64,000 bases of DNA from Notospermus geniculatus (Eukaryota > Nemertea > Pilidiophora > Heteronemertea > Lineidae), in assembly GCA_002633025.1 (NCBI GenBank), contig NMRB01001229.1, forward strand, positions 64,697 through 128,696, in the 5' to 3' direction. Of this stretch, positions 39,301 through 51,042 are shown piece by piece. Positions within the stretch are counted from its first letter, which is position 1. The number at the start of each line of letters is the position of its first letter. The notes below the pieces were generated by a model, which saw only the letters and a program-made list of their open reading frames with translations, was not told the DNA's origin and made no database searches. The translations under genes were made by a program, and so were the position numbers.

Positions 39301-40333
39301 TTTTATTCATACGGGTACAAGTAAATGCTTGAATATCGGTAGTTAATGCAAATGCTAGTTTTTCATATGGCCCATTGAAAAACCAGAAGTATGGTGTTTC
39401 TTGTCTTATTCTTCGATGAGTGCCTATCAGACGAGGTCCCTGAGCTGTTGTAATACCGAAAGGAATTGAAAGGAGCACTATGCCCCGCATGATCACCTGG
39501 GTCGTGAAATTTCAAATCAACTACCATACAATATAAGGTCAATACTAGGTGTCAAAATCCCCCCCCCCCAGGAAAGTTATCGTTCACGTCTGCAACGCCA
39601 TGGCTTATTTGGGCAGAGTTCACCGTGCCCATCCCTGAATGGAAATGCCCTGGAATATCATAGTTCGGGCTATTTGCTCCCTCTCTAATCAGAAATCACA
39701 ACATTTAGACACGGCACATAAGGTATCCCCTGGTCAACTGGTATAAATGACATTGTGATGAGAGTGTCACAACTAACAACCCCCAAGGGCGGAGGCTTTG
39801 ATTTCTTTGTAAAAGGTGTGATATTTAAAGCTACAGATGGCGTGATGGCTGGGTAAAGTGAAACACATGTGACATTGTTAGAGTCTATCAAAATATCAGC
39901 TGCTCATCCTGGTCACAATAGAACCTACATTATCAGTATCAGTAATACTTTATTTCATTTGTTGGCACATTTCTGATATCATTTGTCTGGCTTGTGAAGA
40001 TTATTTTCCCACAAATGATAATGCTACTGTCAGTGTTTATCTGAGAGTGGAGCTTTAGGCAACAAAACTCCAGTCTTTCTCAGTTCCCAAAATAGTGTCA
40101 ATTAAAGACTCCTGTAAATAGAAAACGATATTGTTCTCACTACATAACAATCTAGCAGCATCAATTAACTTTAGTGTAGGCGTGCGTTAGTTTTATAGAA
40201 CGAAAAAACGAGTGGAAGATATGGGGTCATATATTACTTGGATTTTGCAGTACAAATGCACTACGGTACGCTGTACAAATCTGAAGTAAAAGCATTTGCT
40301 AGCTTTTATTCATATCACCCATTGTTCTCCTGC

Positions 40334-40577
40334 ACCCATATTCATAAAAGTACTTAAAGCGGATTGTTGGCGTCTGTCCAAAGTGAACCAAAAATAAAAC
40401 AATCCGTTTTATTCGTAAGAACAGCTGGTAAATGCATTACGGTGGCCGCTCCGGAAACTGTCCTGTGGAATCTTTGACTCGGCGCGAATAGTCCACTTTA
40501 AGTCTAAGTGTGACACTTATCCTTTGTTGAACACATAAGTATCATACTTTGACTTAAGTATGTTTATGAATATGGAC
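40334..40577. mobile_element. Family 3 MITE, interrupted by a TTAA element (copy A)
   Basis: The ends CACCCATATTCATAAAAGTA and TATGTTTATGAATATGGACC are inverted repeats, and the right half matches the solo copy at 9,973. The left arm is separated from the body by the 140-bp insertion at 40,358-40,497. Removing that insertion and one TTAA restores the ACTTAAGTCTAAGTG junction seen in related copies. Confidence 0.8.
40358..40497. mobile_element. 140-bp element with TTAA target duplication, only in copy A
   Basis: It is flanked by TTAA at 40,354-40,357 and 40,498-40,501. The termini are AGCGGATTGTT and, reverse-complemented, AGTGGACTATT, an 11-bp imperfect inverted repeat. The sister copy B has no such insertion. 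TTAA duplications are typical of piggyBac-type transposition, but the AG- terminus is not the usual piggyBac end, so the superfamily is open. Confidence 0.8.
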
Positions 40578-41071
40578 CCTGACCTTTGTCTTCATCTCAT
40601 CTCCATCACCACTTCAGTATAGCTCGCTTATCTATTTTTGGTACAAACCAGTTCCCTCTGGCCCGTAGCTCCAGTGAAAATGGTGTATGAACTTGACTTT
40701 TTTTCGTAAATCCTGTACTGTCTTTCTGTACTCTCAACTCTTGGGGCCACTGAACTAACTTTTTGTTCTTTGTGAAAATGAGTTTCTTTCAGTTTGGGTA
40801 TTAAGAAAATACTATATCTAGAGTAGCATACGTTGTCCTTGCCCTGATCCCCCAAGGGAAAGAGGGCTACCTACTCGAAAATGAGACCCCCAAATCTTGA
40901 ACAATGGGATCACAACCTCTTCTCATTTTGCCTCCTGGATTCTAACTCCTAGGACTGTGACCTGATACCAAGATGAGACACGTCAATAAACAGGTAATAT
41001 TGCAAGTCACTTGACTGATTAAGATGGTGTTCCTTTGGGATCCACTCGAAGGATGTTGCTGAGAGAGTTGG

Positions 41072-41479
41072 ATGTCAAGAGTCTTTAGAGAGATGATGGT
41101 TTTTGTCATCACCTTCTACTCTCAACTCCTCGACTGGATTTGGGATGCTGGGATCACCTCAGCTGTATCAAGTTACATGAAAGCTTTATATGGTGTTTGT
41201 CACTTATTCGTTCAAGTCTTTACTTTTCAATCCGGTGATTATCCTCCTCGTGTTTCTGACCCCCAATCCCTAATCATGATTGAGCCTCATTGGTCTCATT
41301 TCTTGGCAGAACTCTCCTCGTTGCCAATACTCATTTGGTTGGTGGCTTTTGTTTTGATACAACACGACTTCGATAGAACAACTCATAACGACATAAAAGA
41401 TACAAAAGTGAAATTTATAAGACTCATAGCTAATAAAATTGACACCAAAATTGTCACCAAATACAGAGAACATTTGTGA
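41072..41479 (+). other. 135-codon ORF, probably not a gene (copy A)
   Basis: This is the longest frame in the window, with two hydrophobic stretches (around IWDAGITSAVSSYMKALYG and LSSLPILIWLVAFVL). Its counterpart at 52,118 differs at seven of 408 bases, and five of these change the amino acid. That ratio shows no purifying selection, so I read it as a chance frame within a recently duplicated block. A rapidly evolving small membrane protein is the alternative. Confidence 0.15.
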
Positions 41480-42234
41480 ACCTTAAACTCTTTCAAAAAA
41501 TTGGACAGATCTTATTTCTGATAAAACTCAATCATCGTTTAATTGACAGGTGTCAGGTGGAAACATATGACCATCAAATGACACAGTTTCAATTAAGAAC
41601 AGCAGGGGATCCATTGTGGAACATGAAGAGGCTACATTGATTTCGACAGCTTCCTCTATCCAATCAGACACAATTGATCACCATTGTCGTGCAACGCCTT
41701 CCTAACATTATTTGTCAATACCAGCTTGGCCCAACTATCGGAAGCTGGTGTGCATGTTGAGAACATCACAATATTCTGCCTGATTTACTCATTCTGTGGT
41801 CTCCAGCTGCAGATGAAAACTTCGTGTTTCGTTAAATGGTTTTGGCGCATTAATTTGCAGTGTTTCAGGTCTTTGTCTTTCTGCGTGAATGGGATCAATG
41901 CATTCGGTAATCCTTTTGTAAAGTTGACTCAAGTGAAACATGCACTGCATGTCTAGACAACGTTTACATGCACGTTATGCGTTAAATTGAATGTTAAATT
42001 GATTTCTATCCGTTTGTCTGATACCATCCCTGATTAGGGTCACCCTTTGGATGCTTTGATATTGGAAATATCTGTTCTACTAATTACAAAGTCTCTGATT
42101 TAGGTAATTGCCTTATTTTGCTCTCCCTTTACTCTACCTTTCCGTCTTTGTGGAGCACAAGCTTGTTTGTGAAAAACTCGAGATCCATGAGAACATTTTC
42201 TAGCAATCCCTTCCACACCAGCTCATCCATGTCA

Positions 42235-42475
42235 TCATGGTTCCTCAAACGCTGCTCTAGCCCTTTCTGTTGGACACTGGGTTACCCAAAAACCTATCTT
42301 CTGAAATGTCTCCACTCCTGCCCCCGTCACAGCCAAAAGGAGGATCGATGACGCATATCTTGCATTGATGTTATAGTTAGGACTGATTTGTATCACTGTC
42401 ATGACTGTCCAATACATCTTTAGATTGTCTGCATCGGAGTTGGAAAATCTTTGCAGTTGCGTTTTGTGGAGGGTC
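42235..42475 (-). CDS. Candidate terminal exon, open in A and broken in B
   Basis: On the minus strand the acceptor TTTCATCTAAATCCAG leads into a frame that joins in phase to the candidate exon 42,643-42,726. It reads TLHKTQLQRFSNSDADNLKM and so on, ending ERARAAFEEP before TGA. In copy B the same frame is shifted by a 10-bp difference (around 53,465) and other indels. If real, A carries the intact version and B a pseudogene. If chance, both are non-coding. No family is recognised. Confidence 0.2.
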
Positions 42476-42642
42476 CTGGATTTAGATGAAAGGAAAAAGG
42501 AACGAATGAACAGACATGTCATCCTTTTCTGTCTGTACACGTGCCATTGCTGAAGTGGTAGACGTTCTTTATCTGTGATTCGTAATCTTGTTGGCCCTTG
42601 AGTATGACGAGTGTCGCCCCCCTCAGCTCGATGAGTGCTTAC

Positions 42643-42726
42643 TTGCCAGGGGGACCGTCAGCAAAGATCAAAAACAAGTAGTCACCAGAGCAGAAAAGTT
42701 TGCATTCAGTGTGAGATTTCATATTT
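42643..42726 (-). CDS. Candidate 84-bp internal exon (copy A)
   Basis: On the minus strand the acceptor CATTTTTTTCCACTCAG precedes 84 bp ending at the donor GGCAA|GTAAGC. The frame reads TECKLFCSGDYLFLIFADGP. The splice sites are among the best in the window and the sequence is identical in copy B. Twenty-eight codons are too few to establish coding. Confidence 0.25.
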
Positions 42727-43822
42727 CTGAGTGGAAAAAAATGGCAAATTGTAATGATTTAGATCGAGGCTGTTTGTTCAGGTGTCAGTCATATTTGACC
42801 AAATTCACATGTGCATTAATCTGTTGTCCACTTTGATAGTTTGTTTCAACGTTGGTTGAAATGGATTGAGCGGTGGTATCGATCACGTCAACTCTTGTCT
42901 GGATGGTAAATCCTTAGTAAGGTGTAAGAATAAGGGACACCTGGAGCCTGGGGGTTTCTTCATGATTCATGCAGAGAAACAGAAGAGAAGATCTAATTGT
43001 ATGTTTCCATGCCATGCCACCTTCGGGGGCTTGTTCAATCACCAGCTCTTTCTTGCATTGTCTACACCATTATATGCAAATCGTATTAGTCATGAGTCGA
43101 AAACTGAGGTATCACCTTGAACGTTGCTGTTAAACTAACTTAATTTCGCTTGCCCGCCTTGTTTAGCCAGTGTGCTTTGCATAAGTTGACGTTTCGGCAG
43201 TTCCTGGAAAGGCTTGGAACTGCGGGGGGGGGGAGGGGGGTCTAGTCGGACTACTGGTCGTATTAAGAGTGTCCTGAAGTCTGGATTTATCTTTCTTGGG
43301 GTACTTGGAAAGAGCATGAAAAAAAAACTGAAATTACTAGAGCTTATGCTAATCCATTTGCGGAGGAGGATTTATTTGGGTAAAGTTTTTATGTTATCAC
43401 TGCCCGCAGGGCTGATTTTTGGTTCTTTGTCTCCTTTTTTCCGGACCCTTGCCTGAGGGTCGATGAAGAAATGCGCTAATCATGCCCTGACGGAGCTTGT
43501 CGTACAATAGGAAACTAACAATTAATCCAGTCTGTTTCCTCTTTTTCATGCTGCTGGAATGAAAATTGATGTTTTTACAGACAATAATTTGTAAAGGGGT
43601 TTTCTGGGGATGGTCATGGCATTAATTTGTTCAAGGTCAAGCCGACTGATGCTATATGTCCAACGGTGATAATTGTTCATGCAGAATTATCAAAGGTTTT
43701 CAAAGTTGATGCCGACGACATCAAAAGCTTTTGACATGTTTGATGGAGTGATGTAAATGGTGGCCAGTCAAACCTGAAGGACAATGAGACATGTGATGAT
43801 TTCCACATCTTGTTTGGACGCA

Positions 43823-44007
43823 AGGAACCTGCAGAACTTTTCATCCCGACAGGCCGGCTCTGCGAGCGGTTCTACCAAAGACGTCACAAACAGAGCAAAG
43901 CAACGCAATGTCTTCGCGTCACGACGTCCTTGACGCTGGGCAAAACCGACGAGACGTCGAAAAATGGTACAACCGCTCACAGCGCCTCCTGGTGGCTGCA
44001 GGTTCCT
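43823..44007. mobile_element. GC-rich MITE (family 2, copy A)
   Basis: The ends AGGAACCTGCAG and CTGCAGGTTCCT are perfect inverted repeats of 12 bp. Inner inverted repeats around GCGAGCGGTTCTACC and GGTACAACCGCTC follow. The core is CpG-rich with repeated GACGTC. The counterpart in B (54,866-55,055) differs much more than the flanks do, often at CpG sites, which suggests methylation-driven decay. Confidence 0.8.
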
Positions 44008-45190
44008 CATTGGTGCGGTTTGGTCACCCTTACTTCCGGAATGATGTGGATCGTGTCGTGTCTTCTGATACGTAGTAACGGAGTGATTCTGCGTGGGCGT
44101 CACCCATTCGCACGGGCTGCGTTACCTCTACCATAATGGCCTGACGAGAGGGTAACCGTCAGATTCAATCGGTATATCACCTCAGAATCGTTATTCGTCC
44201 TCACTGGCAGGCTGAGGTTTGTACTCGGCCTTATTCCTTGGCACTGCATTATTTTCAATTATATACCAATCATTAATATCCCGGAAAACCTTTTAATTCT
44301 CTAGAATTTAGCCACTGAGATGAAATTACCCAATCTAATGTTCTAAGGACTTGAGTACAAAGATAGAAATGATAGAGGTCGGTGATCACTTTAATGTCCT
44401 GCCACTGAACAGTTAGTGAGAGTTCCTGTTAATTGGCTTAATTGTCTTGAGGTAGTTATTTGTAATTTATCACTAACGAACTTCCTTTGATTTTGAACAC
44501 GGTGTTGGGAAACCTGTTTCTTTGTTTCAAACTAAAGTAGAGCAGAGAATAGTCCATGTTGTGGAAGAAAGAGCCATGAAAAACTTGACATTTTTTGTGA
44601 AAATTTTAAAGTGAACGAAGTAAGTAAACATTGGCCTGCGCGTTTGAACGGTGACAACAGAATGACGAATTATACCTTATAATGAAATAATGAATGAGTG
44701 CTTTTGCTCATAAGTGCTCTCTCAGAATTAGTGTTTTAAATGTTGCATTTATTCTTGCAATGTGAGTGACATCCTGCATTTGGCTTGTTAATTCGACAAC
44801 TGGAAATTAGTTGATGATTATATAAATAATTACCAATTACTAATCAGGTCATGAGATTCCAATAATCACACATGAGGTGATTCATTTGCCCCAAATTTAC
44901 CAAAACTGACGCAATTTTACCACTAAAGTATCGAAGTTATCGCCGTACTATCAGCAGCCGGAAGTTGATATGTAGGCTACATGCATGTAGGACATGTAGG
45001 GACTCTTGGTGTCTAAAGGAACCGGCGGTTGCAGGGAGGTAGTCACTGGAACGGTTTCTTGATTGGTAGATGGTCTATACTCGGATGAAATGGGTCTTTC
45101 ATGATTCGTCAAAACCATTTTATTGCAACCAGTTGGAGATCAGATGTTATTTCACGTTACTGAAGAGAATTTCAAAGCATTTTGTCATCA

Positions 45191-46093
45191 CAAAAAAAAC
45201 AGTGAAATTTTTACTGTCTTTATATCAGAGCTTTCCTAGTATCATTTGCAAATGAACACAATTGATTTTGAAGTTTAAAAAAATGTGTGTTAACACTTTT
45301 TTATCCATTTCTTGAATTCTGACATTGAAATTTCAGAAAAATGCGATTTTTCTCAAAAAATTCCCAACATATTTTTTTCCTTTTTGCATCAAAACACTCC
45401 CCAGACCATACTCTAACAGATGGTACAGGTTTGATTTGTGGGCAATTTTTTTGCTCTTAAACCCATTTCAGGCTCACTGTGCGGTGTAACGTCTATAGGT
45501 GCTCTCTATTTGCCAGTATTGCCCAAAAAATGAGAGAAATGTGTTGGTGGCATGCCCTTTTAGAAACTATTAGGCCTACACCTATACTGAAATTGGTGGG
45601 TTGACATATCCCAACCCAAAATAACAATACGTAGGCCTAAACACAATGGTATGTCATGCGACATTAGTCTTTAAAAGAGAGGACACAAATAGAATGTTCT
45701 TGCCAACCATAGCACCAAAATACAGAGCGTCTCAAAAAAAATGTTACCATTTTGATCCTGTCTAAAAATTAAACTGTTGATTTCTTTCAAATGAAACTCC
45801 TGTCCTGATTAGAAGAAACCTGGGAAATTTTCATCAAATTAGAATGGTTTTGATATTATTTTTGTAACAATCACAATAACAGTTTTTGTGATTTTGCAGT
45901 TTTACGATTCAGTGACTGAAAATAGACATTTTCACAGTGTCTAACTGCTGCAATATTCTTTTCTCTTCTGAGAGAGCATTACGCGGTCTCCTTGATTATT
46001 ATTGGCCTGATAATGCAGTGTTCCTTTGTTTCCAACTTTTTCGACATCATAACTAATCAGAAATTTACCAGGTGGATGTCTTTCATCACGTCT
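45191..46093. other. 903-bp spacer between copies A and B
   Basis: AT-rich sequence with poly-A/T runs and two TAGGCCTA motifs (45,571 and 45,632). I find no similarity to the sequence left of A or right of B. It has no clear inverted repeats or target duplication, so it is not obviously a transposon. It could be a haplotype-specific insertion or the edge of a joined contig. Confidence 0.6.
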
Positions 46094-46149
46094 ACAGGGA
46101 GTGATTCTGTGACGATCTGACATTCTCTTGGGCTTTCTCTTTATCTGAA

Positions 46150-46565
46150 CAACAAATATTGAAGATAGAGAATAAAGGTATTGATTCTATATTCAATCGG
46201 GAGAGTTCGAACCCCGATTGAATCAACAAATATTGAAGATAAAGAATGAAGGTATTGATTCTATACTGGTATATTCAATCGGGAGAGTTCGAACCCCGAT
46301 TGAATCAACAAATATTGAATATAAAGAATGAAGGTATTGATTCTATACTGGTATATTCAATCGGGAGAATTCGAACCCCGATTGAATCAACAAATATTGA
46401 AGATAAAGAATGAAGGTATTGATTCTATACTGGTATATTCAATCGGGAGAGTTCGAACCCCGATTGAATCAACAAATATTGAAGATAAAGAATGAAGGTA
46501 TTGATTCTATACTGGTATATTTAATCGGGAGAGTTCGAACCCCGATTGAATCAACAAATATTGAA
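46150..46565. repeat. Five-unit 82-bp minisatellite with hairpin (copy B)
   Basis: The phrase ATCGGGAGA recurs at 46,196, 46,278, 46,360, 46,442 and 46,524, again with an exact 82-bp period and five units. The first unit lacks 8 bp (ACTGGTAT) before its stem. One loop reads GAATTC instead of GTTCGA-type sequence. Both arrays keep the same unit number, so array length has not drifted since the copies separated. Confidence 0.95.
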
Positions 46566-47479
46566 ATACTCCTTGTTCTTGAAAACATTCAGTGAATCGT
46601 CGAAAATTAGAATTAAAAAAAATAAAGGGAACTGAGACAAGGAATGATGTCAATAGGACTGTGGTAACTTTTGCACCTTGTCAATCTCATTCAATAATAT
46701 TTCACGTGTTTCTCAGTGATGGAGTTGATCTGATAGGAGTACAGGACTTGATGTACATGTACAAGTAGGCTAGCCTATTTGGCGTTCTTCAAGAAGAAAA
46801 GCCGTACAATCACGATTCCATGTTACACGCATTTGAGTGAAAAAAGCGGAGTAGACATTGGCAACTGCGAAAATTATCATCTGCCTGAACCTTCACGACT
46901 ATCACTTGTAGTTATCACAGTAGAAGATGTTTTAATCTTTTGTTAGATACAAAACCACATTGACGTAGCTTTGATACTGAACAGCTACAAAACATGTCCC
47001 GCCTGACAGAAAATGACATTAGTGAATAAGAGTCTGTTTTCTTTCATAGATGTTTTTTCTTGCCTTCAGCATTACTCTTTCTGCTTGTATCCCCTGCTGG
47101 GGTCAATTGATTTGATGACTGAAGATTTTCTGAGGACTTTTGGTTCGTGTTCAGAGTCATGCTCTCTAAAGGTTTTTGAAAAATTCTCCGTGTATTATCT
47201 GTTTAATTTCCATTGTGCTATGGACCTTAAGAACAGCTCTGGAATGATATTGCACGCAGGGTGTATCATTATTTTTGGGCTACTGATGCATATGTAGGCC
47301 AGGCATTATACGGCCGAGCTGAGGCCTGGAGGAATAACAACTCGATAATAATTTGCTAGAGGACACTAGGGCAGTATATAGGCTCTGAAGGGGGTCAGAT
47401 GGAAGACTAGAAAAATCCCTTCGCGGTGGTCAAAACACTAAAAATTTAGCATTTTTCCTTGAAAAAGTACTAAAATTTC

Positions 47480-47480
47480 N
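47480..47480. other. Single N, probable contig seam
   Basis: A lone N sits exactly where B returns to homology with A (CATGACCCTTTGCCAC follows in both). The preceding 107 bp have no match in A. This is what a forced contig join looks like. Confidence 0.7.
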
Positions 47481-49026
47481 CATGACCCTTTGCCACTATC
47501 AGCAGAGTTCTGCAAAGTGCTTGGACGGTGACTACTTGGCTGTAAATCAGTGTAACCTGCTCTTCAGCACCATGAAGAAGTGCGAAGAAAAACCATGAAA
47601 TAAATCAAATGTTTTGATATGCAATCGAAAAAAACGTGGTGTTAGATATAAGACAATTTGCTGCCTGATTAAACTCAACAAGTCTGGAATATATCAATTG
47701 ACAACAAGTTCAAAACATAGATATTTTGGTTAGGAACAGAAGTAGGTGAGAAGTGAACCGTACGGTCGATGAATTTACACGACACAATTTGAAACCAGGA
47801 GGAGGTTGTTGTCAAGAGCAGCACCCCCGTCATGCCTGTGGTGGAAATGATGATAGATCTCGAGAAGAAGAGGGGACAGGTGAACATGTCCTGTCAGCAA
47901 ATCGTTGAAGATGGAGGTTTAATTGGACGGCTTATCAGGTCAAACCTGTCTCCTATGGCTCCAGTTACCTCAAAATACACACTGGTAGGAGGTGTGCTGC
48001 TTGAGCTGGTCCTTGAGTTCGTAGGGTTCGTTGAGGTTTTGGACTGGCACCAAGTGGGTGCGATTTGAGATTGTACAGCAGTGAGAGAAAAGTGCTTTAT
48101 AAAAACTACTTATTATCATCATTTTCTCTAAAAAAACCCCTAAAGCCGGCGGCAGTTTCACTTCAAACGAAAAGCTATGACTGCGATCTCATATATACTC
48201 AATGCCAACAGAAATGGGGGTACTCAAACTTCCAGTGTTGCTTCCGAAATGAACAGCACAATAACAATGCAGCATGTATTGATTGAAATCTTGGTGTTTC
48301 CGCTGACCTAAGCACATATATTATTCATGAAGTAGGCAAATTCAAGTGAACAGCAGACAAGTGCTGTTTCACGACTATATTTCCCAATGGTTGGTCACAC
48401 TTGAGTCTGAAACCTGATCCCAATGTGCCAACAATATTGGTGAGTCGTTCCCTCAACAAGATACTGATACATACAATATTTACACCCCTTGATGGCATAT
48501 TTGGTACAACTGCATATGGTTGATGTGTGTTCAAGGTTGTTCAGTTAGACATGTCTATTGAATGTTCTAAACAGGATTCGTGAGAAGAGAGCCATTGATG
48601 AAATATTAAACAATTTGCACAACACCATTTCCTAGTTTCCATGCGTCTTGTATGTAAAAAAACACAACTTGCTGAACCCTCATGGGGGGCTACTTCATGA
48701 AAATTTTCGGATGAAAGAGTCAAAGAAGCGTTCCGTGTTTTTGTAGTGATGAGCAATATGACGAGGAGATCCTTAAAAGATAATAATCGTCTGATGTACC
48801 ATCATATCATGACTTGGTGAGTTCAGACCGTGATGACCATTGAAAAGCTCCCACCACAGTGCTCACCAAGAATTCTGAAATGCTCCAGGAAGTGCTGCCA
48901 TCATCTCTCGTGGCGAATCACAATACTACAACGAAAGTGGATCGGCAGTGCATTGCAATGAATGTCCAGTCTTTTGGTTTCACGTCAAGTTCCAAAGGGC
49001 TGGTTTTTGATACGAAACAAAGTAAT

Positions 49027-49932
49027 GCTGAATGGATCAATGCCGTCCTGGGTATACCTTATGTTTACCCAGGATCATCCTGGATAATCCTTTTGTTTTT
49101 ACCCTGGATCATCCTGCGTAAACATGAGGATCCAGTTTGGAGTTCCCGCCGAATCGCTCTGATCGTTCAACTGCGTCCGAGGATGGAATTTGGTACGCAT
49201 GTCACGATTAAATCGCGAAATGCACTGTGCATAAATTTACACGTGTGAATTAATTTTGTTGATTTTGCATCCTTAGTTTGAGAATGGTTTATAAAACCCG
49301 GAATGAAATGGCCGAAATGATCGAAATAAGATTGAAGAATTAATATAAAATTTCACTTAGCCTATTTTCATATTTTGCCTTTACTAAAACCCGGAATATA
49401 ATGGCCGAAATGATCGAAACGGCCGAAATTAAATTGCCGAAATGATCAAAACGGCCGAAATGAATGATCAAAACGGCCGAAATGATCGGAACGGCCGAAA
49501 CGGTCGAAATTCAAGTTTTTATGCATTCAAAAATCTATCGATAATGACCGAGTACCGGTACGCTTCTTCCAATGAAGACGCTGCGGATGATGAACGTGGA
49601 CAGACTGCTGCTGCACTGTGCTGTCGGTGCTCCCGCACTGGAGGAACTTTTTTTCAAAAGCCATGCCTGGTGTTCAGCTATGCTCCATAACGACCAATGT
49701 CATATTAAATGTTGTACAACACATTTAGGCGTAATTCGTGGGCGCTACGTGCGTGTGCACTACCAATCCTCGGACGCAGGTGTACGATCAGCGCGATTCG
49801 GCGGGAACTCCAAGCTGGGTAAAGTTAAGGATCCTTATGTTTGCCCAGGATCATCCTGGGTAAAAAAAAGGATTATCCAGGATGAACCTGGCAAACATAA
49901 GGTATACCCAGGACGACATTGACCCATTCAGC
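49027..49932. mobile_element. Mutator-like non-autonomous element with long TIRs and 9-bp TSD (element M2)
   Basis: Perfect 9-bp direct repeats CAAAGTAAT flank the element at 49,018-49,026 and 49,933-49,941. The inverted repeats are about 157-166 bp (49,027 to about 49,183 and about 49,767 to 49,932). They begin GCTGAATGG and include GTCCTGGGTATACCTTATG and GGAGTTCCCGCCGAATCGC. Long TIRs plus a 9-bp duplication are the MULE hallmark. The interior holds the GGCCGAAATGATC minisatellite and a 116-codon frame with no recognisable transposase. Within each TIR, CCAGGATCATCCTGG-type palindromes recur. Confidence 0.88.
49390..49512. repeat. GGCCGAAATGATCRAAAC minisatellite inside M2
   Basis: Variants of GGCCGAAATGATCGAAAC recur six to seven times with irregular spacing, along with single GCCGAAA units. 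A related pair already occurs at about 49,310-49,325. It is internal to the Mutator-like element and probably part of its structure. Confidence 0.75.
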
Positions 49933-51042
49933 CAAAGTAATGATGGTTTCACAAACGACAGAAGATTCAAACTGACTTTGACGTAGGCCTGCAACACTGC
50001 GGGGAAAATAATGCCACTGCCACAGCCTACAGGTCTAGCAACTAAATGTACATGTAAAAGTTTCTGTAGCATTGTATGTGAATGAGTTTGTTGAGCACGA
50101 TAACGGCCTATCAGATGAGGTCCCTGACTGACTGATGCAATACCAAAAGGAATTGAAAGGAGTCACTATGATGACTCTCCTCTGCGTCTCCCCCGCGTCA
50201 TCACCTGGGTCGTGAAATTTCAAATCAACGACCATACAATATAAGGTCAATACAAGGTGTCAAAATCCCCCCAGGAAAGTTATCGTTCACGTCTGCAACG
50301 CCATGGCTTATTTGGGCAGAGTTCACCGTGCCCATCCCTGAATGGAAATGCCCTAGAATATCATAGTTTGGGCTATTTGCTCCCTCTCTAATCAGAAATC
50401 ACAACATTTAGACACGGCACATAAGGTATCCCCTGGTCAACTGGTATAAATGACATTGTGATGAGAGTGTCACAACTAACAACCCCCAAGGGCGGAGGCT
50501 TTGATTTCTTTGTAAAAGGTGTGATATTTAAAGCTACAGATGGCGTGATGGCTGGGTAAAGTGAAACACATGTGACATTGTTCGAGTCTATCAAAATATC
50601 AGCTGCTCATCCTGGTCACAATAGAACCTACATCATCAGTATCAACTATACTTTATTTCATTTGTTGGCACATTCTCTGATATCATTTGTCTGGCTTGTG
50701 AAGATTATTTTCCCACAAATGATAATGCTACTGTCAGTGTTTATCTGCGGGTGGAGCTTTAGGCAACAAAACTCCAGTCTTTCTCAGTTCCCAAAATAGT
50801 GTCAATTAAAGACTCCTGTAAATAGAAAACTAATAACGATATTGTTCTCACTACATAACAATCATTAGCAGCATCAATTAACTTTAGTGTAGGCGACAGT
50901 TTTGTAGAACGAAAAAACGACTGGAAGATATGGGGTCATATATTACTTGGATTTTGCAGTACAAATGCACTACGGTATGCTGTACAAATCTGAAGTAAAA
51001 GCATTTGCTAGCTTTTATTCATATCGCCTATTGTTCTCCCGT

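Larger units (their letters stand above)
35851..45190 (+). repeat. Direct duplication, copy A
   Basis: Homology with copy B (46,094-56,212) begins at ACAGGGAGTGATTCTGTGAC and ends at AGCATTTTGTCATCA. Matching blocks are 35,851-37,145 with 46,094-47,372; 37,298-38,777 with 47,481-48,963; and 39,422-45,190 with 50,106-56,212. Identity is very high in 41,000-43,600 and lower towards 44,000-45,190. Unmatched blocks in A are 37,146-37,297 and 38,778-39,421. The second contains an AT-rich stretch with T-runs and ATTCCGG-type motifs. A also carries a private 140-bp element at 40,358. Confidence 0.95.

Noticed and set aside
41072-41479. 135-codon ORF as a conserved membrane protein gene
   Set aside because: Five of seven differences between the duplicate copies change amino acids; no family resemblance and no constraint.
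45191-46093. Spacer between A and B as a transposon that triggered the duplication
   Set aside because: No terminal inverted repeats, poly-A tail with TSD, or coding remnants could be identified.
49572-49922. 116-codon frame in M2 as a MULE transposase remnant
   Set aside because: It runs through the right TIR, and I see no DDE-type residues in context.
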